Part shown: positions 6,148 to 10,434 of the stretch, piece by piece | Layout of the letters: the number at the start of each line of letters is the position of its first letter | Position numbering within the stretch: position 1 is the stretch's first letter | From: Gemmatimonadota bacterium | GTDB lineage: Bacteria; Latescibacterota; UBA2968; UBA8231 | Direction: 5' to 3' | Length of the DNA: 10,434 nt | Assembly: GCA_026706165.1 (NCBI GenBank) | Contig: JAPOZF010000574.1 | Span: 1 to 10,434, forward strand | Position numbers and translations under genes: made by a program | The notes under the pieces: model-generated | What the model was told of the DNA's origin: nothing | What the model saw: the letters and a program-made list of their open reading frames with translations, nothing else | The model's database searches: none

Positions 6148-6996
6148 ATGACGCGCTGGATCTTTGTCAGTGACCTGCAACTGAGGCCCGACGACCGCGA
6201 GCACGAGGAGCGCCGGCGCCTGTTGATCGAGCGGGTCGCCGCTGAAAGACCGGACTTCGTCATTGACGGCGGCGACCACGTAGCCGGCGCCGTGAACGAC
6301 GAACCGGAGGAAGCGGAAAGAGTCGCCCTCATGTGGGCGGCCTACCACCGCGTCACCAAGCCTCTGCGGGGGCTGTGTCCGGTGATATCGACGGTCGGCA
6401 ACCACGATCAGACCGGGTCCGATCCTTCATCGGAGGAGTTCCTGCGCCAGGTCGGGCGCCAGGGCCGGCGGACCTGGCATGCCGGAACGATCGGCGGCGT
6501 CCATATCGCCATCCTCGATGTCCTCAGCGGCAGGCACCGCGGCGGGTTTGCCGACCGCGCGCAGGCGCGATGGCTGCGGCGGGATCTGCGGTCGCCCCGG
6601 CGGGGACGCTGCACGGTCGTGGCGGGGCACTATCCGATTCTGGTGGCTCCCTGGGTGCGAGAACACTCGGTGCTGAGCGACGAAGAACCAGGGGACCCCG
6701 GTCCGCTGCTCCCGATGCTGCTCGAGGGGGGCGTCGATCTCTACCTTTGCGGTCACCTTCATGCTTACGAGCGGGCCCGCCACGGGTCGTTGACGCAGGT
6801 GATGACGAGCGCGTCAGACATCTTCTTCGACGACATGGAAACCCGGCCGGGGGAGCACAGGATCGCCTTCGACAGGCGGCAGAGCTACGTTCGTTTCGCC
6901 CTGGAGGATTCGACGATACTCGGGGAGGCGGTATCGGCCGACGGGGACATCATCGACGAGTGGAGGCAGGAGCTGCTTCCCAAGCCGCGGGCATGA
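6148..6996 (+). CDS. Calcineurin-like metallophosphoesterase with a D-x-Q first motif
   Basis: A 282-residue two-metal phosphoesterase. Metal-site motifs appear in family order: VSDLQLRP (D9, Q11), DGGDH (D43), GNHD (N85-H86-D87), AGHYPI (H161) and CGHLHAYER (H203, H205). The first motif is usually D-x-H; here Q11 replaces the His, which is tolerated in some acid phosphatase-like members but changes one metal ligand. GHxHxYER is common in purple acid phosphatase-like and related esterases. There is no signal peptide or membrane segment, so the enzyme should be cytosolic. GAGAGGAG ends six bases before the ATG and fixes the start. Substrate (phosphomonoester, nucleotide or nucleic acid) cannot be told. 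It lies 224 bp after the DUF455 fusion and 189 bp before the propeller gene, all on one strand. Confidence 0.9.
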   Translation: MTRWIFVSDLQLRPDDREHEERRRLLIERVAAERPDFVIDGGDHVAGAVNDEPEEAERVALMWAAYHRVTKPLRGLCPVISTVGNHDQTGSDPSSEEFLRQVGRQGRRTWHAGTIGGVHIAILDVLSGRHRGGFADRAQARWLRRDLRSPRRGRCTVVAGHYPILVAPWVREHSVLSDEEPGDPGPLLPMLLEGGVDLYLCGHLHAYERARHGSLTQVMTSASDIFFDDMETRPGEHRIAFDRRQSYVRFALEDSTILGEAVSADGDIIDEWRQELLPKPRA

Positions 6997-7185
6997 TTGC
7001 CTGCGTGCGTAATAAAGCGAACGAACGGGGCCCCGAGCCGGGATGTAGGGCCCGAACTCAAGCGGAATTGCCAGCGGGTACCAGTCCGCAATCCCGGGGG
7101 TTCACTAACCGGCCGCGTGGATGTGCACGGTACCCGGTCAGCGGGAACTCCGCGAATTCATTGGGAAATAGCGAAGGGAGAGAAA
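6997..7185. other. Leader region of the propeller gene, GC-rich inverted repeats
   Basis: This 189-bp gap contains CGGGGCCCCG (7026-7035, perfect palindrome), two GGGCCC hexamers about 16 nt apart, and 8-bp arms CGGGTACC (7075-7082) and GGTACCCG (7129-7136). None is followed by a T-run. The frame of the downstream gene stays open through the gap, but composition and the Shine-Dalgarno favour the later TTG start. Confidence 0.3.
7173..7180 (+). promoter_or_regulatory. Shine-Dalgarno deciding a TTG start
   Basis: GAAGGGAG ends five bases before the TTG at 7186. No in-frame ATG or GTG nearby has a comparable site, and the protein resembles a propeller only from this point on. Confidence 0.65.
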
Positions 7186-7869
7186 TTGGGAACCTATTCC
7201 GCCAGAGTTGAGAAGCGGTTCCTCAGCCCGGGGCCACAGCCGAACGGGCTGCAGGCGGTTGCCGACGGATTGTGGATCATCGACCAGGTGTCACTCAAGG
7301 CGCAGAAGGTCGACTGGGACACCGGCGCCCTCCTGCACGAGGTCGACACCGAGACCGAGCATTCGAGCGGCATAACCAAGGGGGACGACGGCGCCCTCTG
7401 GATCAGCTCGACCTACGGCCTGGACATCGTCAAGGTCGATCCCCTCACCGGAAAGACCCTGGCCCGCCATCCCGATCCCGGGAGGGGGTTGGGGGCCTCG
7501 GCGGAACGCGCGGAGAACCCCCGCGAGTCGAGCTCGCACGGGCTGGAGTGGCGGGACGGCAGGATCTACGCCGCGGCCCCCCCGACGCAGCGGATTCACG
7601 TCATCGACGCGGCGGCCTGGGAGGAGGTGGAGCAGTTTCCCACGGGGGGGCTCCGGGTGCACGGGATCGCCTGGGACGAGTCCGGGATGCTGTGGGTGTC
7701 CGATACCTCGGCCGGTACCGTGATCCTGATGGACCTCGACCGGGGGGGCAGGATCTGCGAGGTGTTTCGCGTCAACGAGCCGGACGAGGTGCACGGCATG
7801 ACGGCGCGCGGCGGCGAGCTGTGGTACTGCGACGCCACCACCCGGGAGATCGGCGTCCTGCGCAGGTAG
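7186..7869 (+). CDS. Small beta-propeller protein (SMP-30/NHL/Vgb-like), five modules
   Basis: From TTG at 7186 the product is 227 residues and is built from five related modules: PNGLQAVADGLWIIDQ (19-34), SSGITKGDDGALWISS (60-75), SHGLEWRDGRIYAAAPP (117-133), VHGIAWDESGMLWVSDTS (158-175) and VHGMTARGGELWYCDA (202-217). Each has G-hydrophobic near its start and a terminal (L/I)(W/Y) strand, as in NHL/streptogramin-lyase-type and SMP-30-like propellers. Histidines H118, H159 and H203 recur at equivalent places and could line one face. A propeller of five blades is shorter than the usual six, and the second-to-third spacing is longer (57 against 41-44 residues), so a degenerate sixth blade is possible there. 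No signal peptide is seen. The product may be a sensor or lactonase-like enzyme; function is not assignable. The upstream open frame back to 6997 is probably noncoding. Confidence 0.75.
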   Translation: MGTYSARVEKRFLSPGPQPNGLQAVADGLWIIDQVSLKAQKVDWDTGALLHEVDTETEHSSGITKGDDGALWISSTYGLDIVKVDPLTGKTLARHPDPGRGLGASAERAENPRESSSHGLEWRDGRIYAAAPPTQRIHVIDAAAWEEVEQFPTGGLRVHGIAWDESGMLWVSDTSAGTVILMDLDRGGRICEVFRVNEPDEVHGMTARGGELWYCDATTREIGVLRR

Positions 7870-8056
7870 ACGGCGTGCCCACTGAGTACGGTTGGGGGGT
7901 TCGCAAACCGGCGCCGGAATGCCGGTTCAGGAACCGCAACTGGACCGGACGAGACAGCCCGGATCCCCACCTTAAGCCCGGCCGCGGCCGGCTTGACCGT
8001 CCCGGAGCCCCCCGGTAAGTTCCGGTTCCCACCCAGAAAACCATCCGGAAACCTTC
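7870..8056. other. Leader of the reductase gene with mutually exclusive hairpins
   Basis: A 187-bp gap. AACCGGC (7906-7912) pairs with GCCGGTT (7921-7927) around eight bases. CGGTTC (7923-7928) pairs instead with GAACCG (7931-7936), using the same right arm, so only one hairpin can form at a time. Further on, CCGGCCGCGGCCGG (7978-7991) is a perfect 14-bp palindrome, extended by AAG and CTT with one bulged C. No T-run follows any of them. Confidence 0.35.
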
Positions 8057-9328
8057 TTGAAAACCAACCTGGACCTCGTCGTTGTCGGCGGCGGACCCGC
8101 CGGCGCCACGGCGGCGCTGTACGCCAGGAAACACGGCCTGTCGGTCGCCCTTCTGGACCGCGCCCGCTTTCCCCGCGACAAGGTCTGCGGCGACGCACTC
8201 TCGGGTAAATCGCTGGCCATCCTGCTCGACCTGGGTCTCCTCGACAAGGTCAGGGCGCTTCCGGGCGCCCGCATCGACAGGGTCGTCTTCGGCAGCCCCA
8301 GGCACGTGAACGCCGACATCGACCTGTCGACGCGCCCCCTGCACGACACCGCGACCGGCCGCGACATCAGGATGGAGGGCTCGGTGATCCGGCGGGAGAT
8401 TTTCGACAACTTCCTGTTCCAGGAGGCGAAGGCGGCCGTCGACGAGTGCCGCGAGGGATTCCAGGTAACGCGGCTGTCGCGGCGCGGCGGCGCGGTGACC
8501 GGGGTCACCGGCAGGGCGGAGGACGGATCCCAGGTCGAGATCCGGGCCGACCTCGTGCTCGGGTGCGACGGCTTCGGCTCCATCGTCGCCCGGCAGACGG
8601 AACTGTACAACCACGACAGCCGCCACTGGGTGGTGGCGATCCGCCAGTACTTCGAGAACGTCGAGGGCCTCGACAGCCAGATCGAGCTCCACTTCGTCGA
8701 CGAGGTCATCCCCGGCTACTTCTGGGCCTTCCCGCTGGAAAACGGGTTCGCCAACATCGGCATCGGCATGCTGCAGGAGTCGATGAAGGAGAGGAAGGTC
8801 GACCTGCGGAAGGCCCTGGAGCAGGTGATCTCCCGGCCTCCCTTCGCCGAGCGTTTCGCCGCGGCGCGGCCCCTGGAGAAACCGGTCGGCTGGAACCTGC
8901 CGATCGGCAGCACGAGGCGGAAGGCGCACGCCGACGGCGTCATGCTGCTCGGCGACGCCGCCGGGCTGATCGACCCGTTCACGGGCGAGGGGATCGGCAA
9001 CGCCCTCTACTCGGCGAAGTTCGCCATCGAGACCGCGGCCGAGGCGAAGCGGGCCGGCGACTTCAGCGAGGCCTTCCTCAAGCGCTACGAGGACCGCTTG
9101 TGGGACTCCCTCGGCGACGAGCTGAAGACGAGCACGCGCATGCAGAACCTCGGCAACTGGCGGCCGCTGCTGAACTTCGTCATCGGCAAGGCGGCGAGGA
9201 GCGAGCGGGTCCGCGACATGATCTGCGCCATGATCGCCAACGCGGCGCCCAAGGAAGAGCTCACCAGCCCGCTGTTCTACCTCAAGCTGCTGTTCAACAC
9301 CCTGCCCAACGGACGCGGCCGCGCATGA
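8057..9328 (+). CDS. FAD-dependent oxidoreductase of the geranylgeranyl reductase family
   Basis: A 423-residue flavoprotein. The dinucleotide-binding motif is VVVGGGPAGATAALYA (8-23). The family motif FPRDKVCGDALSG (38-50) contains C44 of the K-x-CGD signature seen in geranylgeranyl reductases. PGYFWAFP (219-226) is the substrate-side signature, and GDAAGLIDPFTGEGIGNAL (299-317) is the second FAD-contacting motif. Members reduce double bonds of prenyl chains (archaeal lipids, chlorophyll or menaquinone side chains) or act as general FAD monooxygenases or reductases in bacteria. The start is TTG at 8057 (MKTNLDLVVVG); the only nearby purine stretch, CCGGAAA, is a poor Shine-Dalgarno, and no in-frame ATG or GTG precedes the Rossmann motif. 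The last four bases overlap the start of the thiamine-diphosphate enzyme (ATGA), so the two are one operon. The natural substrate is unknown. Confidence 0.88.
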   Translation: MKTNLDLVVVGGGPAGATAALYARKHGLSVALLDRARFPRDKVCGDALSGKSLAILLDLGLLDKVRALPGARIDRVVFGSPRHVNADIDLSTRPLHDTATGRDIRMEGSVIRREIFDNFLFQEAKAAVDECREGFQVTRLSRRGGAVTGVTGRAEDGSQVEIRADLVLGCDGFGSIVARQTELYNHDSRHWVVAIRQYFENVEGLDSQIELHFVDEVIPGYFWAFPLENGFANIGIGMLQESMKERKVDLRKALEQVISRPPFAERFAAARPLEKPVGWNLPIGSTRRKAHADGVMLLGDAAGLIDPFTGEGIGNALYSAKFAIETAAEAKRAGDFSEAFLKRYEDRLWDSLGDELKTSTRMQNLGNWRPLLNFVIGKAARSERVRDMICAMIANAAPKEELTSPLFYLKLLFNTLPNGRGRA

Positions 9329-10434
9329 CCGGGGGGGAGGCGGTCGCCGCCGCCCTCGCGGCGCACGGCGTCGACACCGTCTTCGGCATCCCCGGGGCGC
9401 ACAACCTCTCCCTCTACGACGCCCTGATCGAGGCGCCCATACGCCACGTCCTGGCGCGCCACGAGCAGGGGGCGGCCTTCATGGCCGACGGCTACGCCCG
9501 CGCTTGCGGCCGACCCGGGGTATGCGTGGTGACCTCGGGGCCGGCGGCCCTCAACACGATCACCCCGCTCGGCACCGCTTACAGCGATTCCTCGCCGGTG
9601 CTCTGCATCGCCAGCCAGATCCCGGCCGCCGGCATCGGCAAAGAGAAGGGCTACCTGCACGAGTGCAGCGACCAGCTCGCCTGCTTCCGCCCGGTCACCG
9701 GCTGGTGCGGCCGCGCCGATTCGGTCGCCGCCATCCCGGGGTTGCTGGGCGAGGCCTTCGCCAGCATGAGCCGCGGCCGCCCCCGCCCGGCGGCGCTCGA
9801 GATTCCCTGCGACGTCCTCGACGCCTCCGGAGAGGCGGAGGCCCGCGGGCCTGTCCGGGTCGAACGGCCGCAGCCCGGGTCCGCCGAAATCGAGGCGGCC
9901 GCGGCGGCCCTGCGCGGGGCCAGGTCCCCGGTCATCTGGGCAGGCGGAGGGGTGATTTCCAGCGGCGCAGGCGCCGAGCTGCGGGAGCTGGCCGAAACCC
10001 TGCAGGCCCCGGTGTTCACGACGGTGCTGGGCAAGGGAGCGCTCCCGGAGGACCACCCGCTGGCCGCCGGCACCGCCATCCTGCACCCGCTGGCGCAGGA
10101 GTTCCTGGCGCAACGGGACGCCATGCTCGCCGTCGGCACCCGATTCACCGAAGAGGAGACTCTCGGCTGGAGGCTGCGCCTCCCCGAACCCCTGATTCAC
10201 CTCGACGTCGACGCGGAGGAGATCGGCCGAAACTACCCGGCCTCCGCAGCCGTTGTCGGGGACGCCCGCGAGTCGCTGCGCGCCCTGGCTGGCCGGCTCG
10301 CAGGCCTCCATCCTTGCTCCCGGACGGCAGAAGTCGCCGCCCTCAGGGAGGGGATCGTCGCCGACTGCCGCGAGTTGGCCCCGGAAGGGGTCGAGCTCGT
10401 CGACGCCCTGCAGGAGGGGCTGCCGCGCGGGGCC
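9325..10434 (+). CDS. Thiamine-diphosphate-dependent enzyme, acetolactate synthase-like (3' end off the window)
   Basis: The first 370 codons are present and the frame is open to the edge. The N-terminal pyrimidine-binding domain (about 1-165) carries VFGIPGAHNLSLYDAL (19-34) and HEQGAAFMADGYARACG (46-62), with E47 as the cofactor-activating Glu, and VVTSGPAALNTI (68-79). The central domain (about 187-320) includes PVIWAGGGV and HLDVDAEEIGRNY. The third, diphosphate-binding domain (GDG...N motif) lies beyond the window. The KGYLHECSDQ segment (108-117) resembles 2-oxo-acid decarboxylases of the 5-guanidino-2-oxopentanoate decarboxylase/acetolactate synthase-like group more than true IlvB, but this is from memory of the family. 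Decarboxylation or carboligation of a 2-oxo acid is expected. The start ATG overlaps the TGA of the reductase gene and has no clear own Shine-Dalgarno, which implies translational coupling. Confidence 0.88.
   Translation, partial: MTGGEAVAAALAAHGVDTVFGIPGAHNLSLYDALIEAPIRHVLARHEQGAAFMADGYARACGRPGVCVVTSGPAALNTITPLGTAYSDSSPVLCIASQIPAAGIGKEKGYLHECSDQLACFRPVTGWCGRADSVAAIPGLLGEAFASMSRGRPRPAALEIPCDVLDASGEAEARGPVRVERPQPGSAEIEAAAAALRGARSPVIWAGGGVISSGAGAELRELAETLQAPVFTTVLGKGALPEDHPLAAGTAILHPLAQEFLAQRDAMLAVGTRFTEEETLGWRLRLPEPLIHLDVDAEEIGRNYPASAAVVGDARESLRALAGRLAGLHPCSRTAEVAALREGIVADCRELAPEGVELVDALQEGLPRGA

Noticed and set aside
7772..8929. Minus-strand frame of 385 codons opposite the reductase gene
   Set aside because: No motifs; the opposite strand has perfect FAD-binding signatures.
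9277..10311. Minus-strand frame of 344 codons opposite the thiamine-diphosphate enzyme
   Set aside because: Shadow frame; the plus-strand frame is open to the edge with clear ThDP-enzyme motifs.
1..10434. CRISPR arrays, tRNA and rRNA genes
   Set aside because: No regularly spaced repeats, no cloverleaf-like segment and no rRNA-like sequence were seen on reading the gaps.

Overview
The window is bacterial, dense and GC-rich. The genes from about 3.75 kb to the end use strongly GC-biased third positions, and two of them have TTG starts. No rRNA, tRNA or other lineage marker is present, so taxonomy is only a guess: a high-GC Gram-negative-type bacterium, possibly of the deltaproteobacterial/Desulfuromonadota kind.

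Left part (1-3.7 kb) is an accessory region read mostly on the minus strand, with less GC-biased sequence. It contains the N-terminal 248 codons of a site-specific DNA methyltransferase that runs off the left edge (746 to 1), a complete IS630-family insertion sequence (944-2099, TA target duplication, two-frame transposase with an A_AAA_AAC slippery site), and a class II Fic AMP-transferase gene (3665 to 2319) with a C-terminal winged helix. A 25-bp palindromic element occurs twice in direct orientation (22/25 identical). One copy lies over the predicted fic promoter (3675-3699); the other lies just past the fic stop (2252-2276), upstream of the minus-strand stretch that led to the methyltransferase before the IS landed there. 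Removing the IS and one TA restores a 75-codon minus-strand frame in that stretch. The layout suggests a Fic regulator that represses itself and perhaps the downstream methyltransferase segment, now split by the IS.

Right part (3.75 kb to end) is all on the plus strand. In order it holds: a 722-residue fusion of a DUF455 ferritin-like domain with an ATP-grasp domain; a calcineurin-like metallophosphoesterase with Gln in place of the first-motif His; a small five-module beta-propeller protein (TTG start behind a strong Shine-Dalgarno); a geranylgeranyl-reductase-family FAD oxidoreductase; and a thiamine-diphosphate enzyme that overlaps it by ATGA and runs off the right edge. The last two are a translationally coupled operon. 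The three before them are separated by 190-225 bp gaps with hairpins but no convincing terminators, so co-transcription is possible but not shown.

No intergenic gap exceeds 300 bp once the IS is counted. The points most worth following up are the twin Fic-linked operators bracketing fic upstream of the methyltransferase, the DUF455-ATP-grasp fusion, and the IS630 frameshift.
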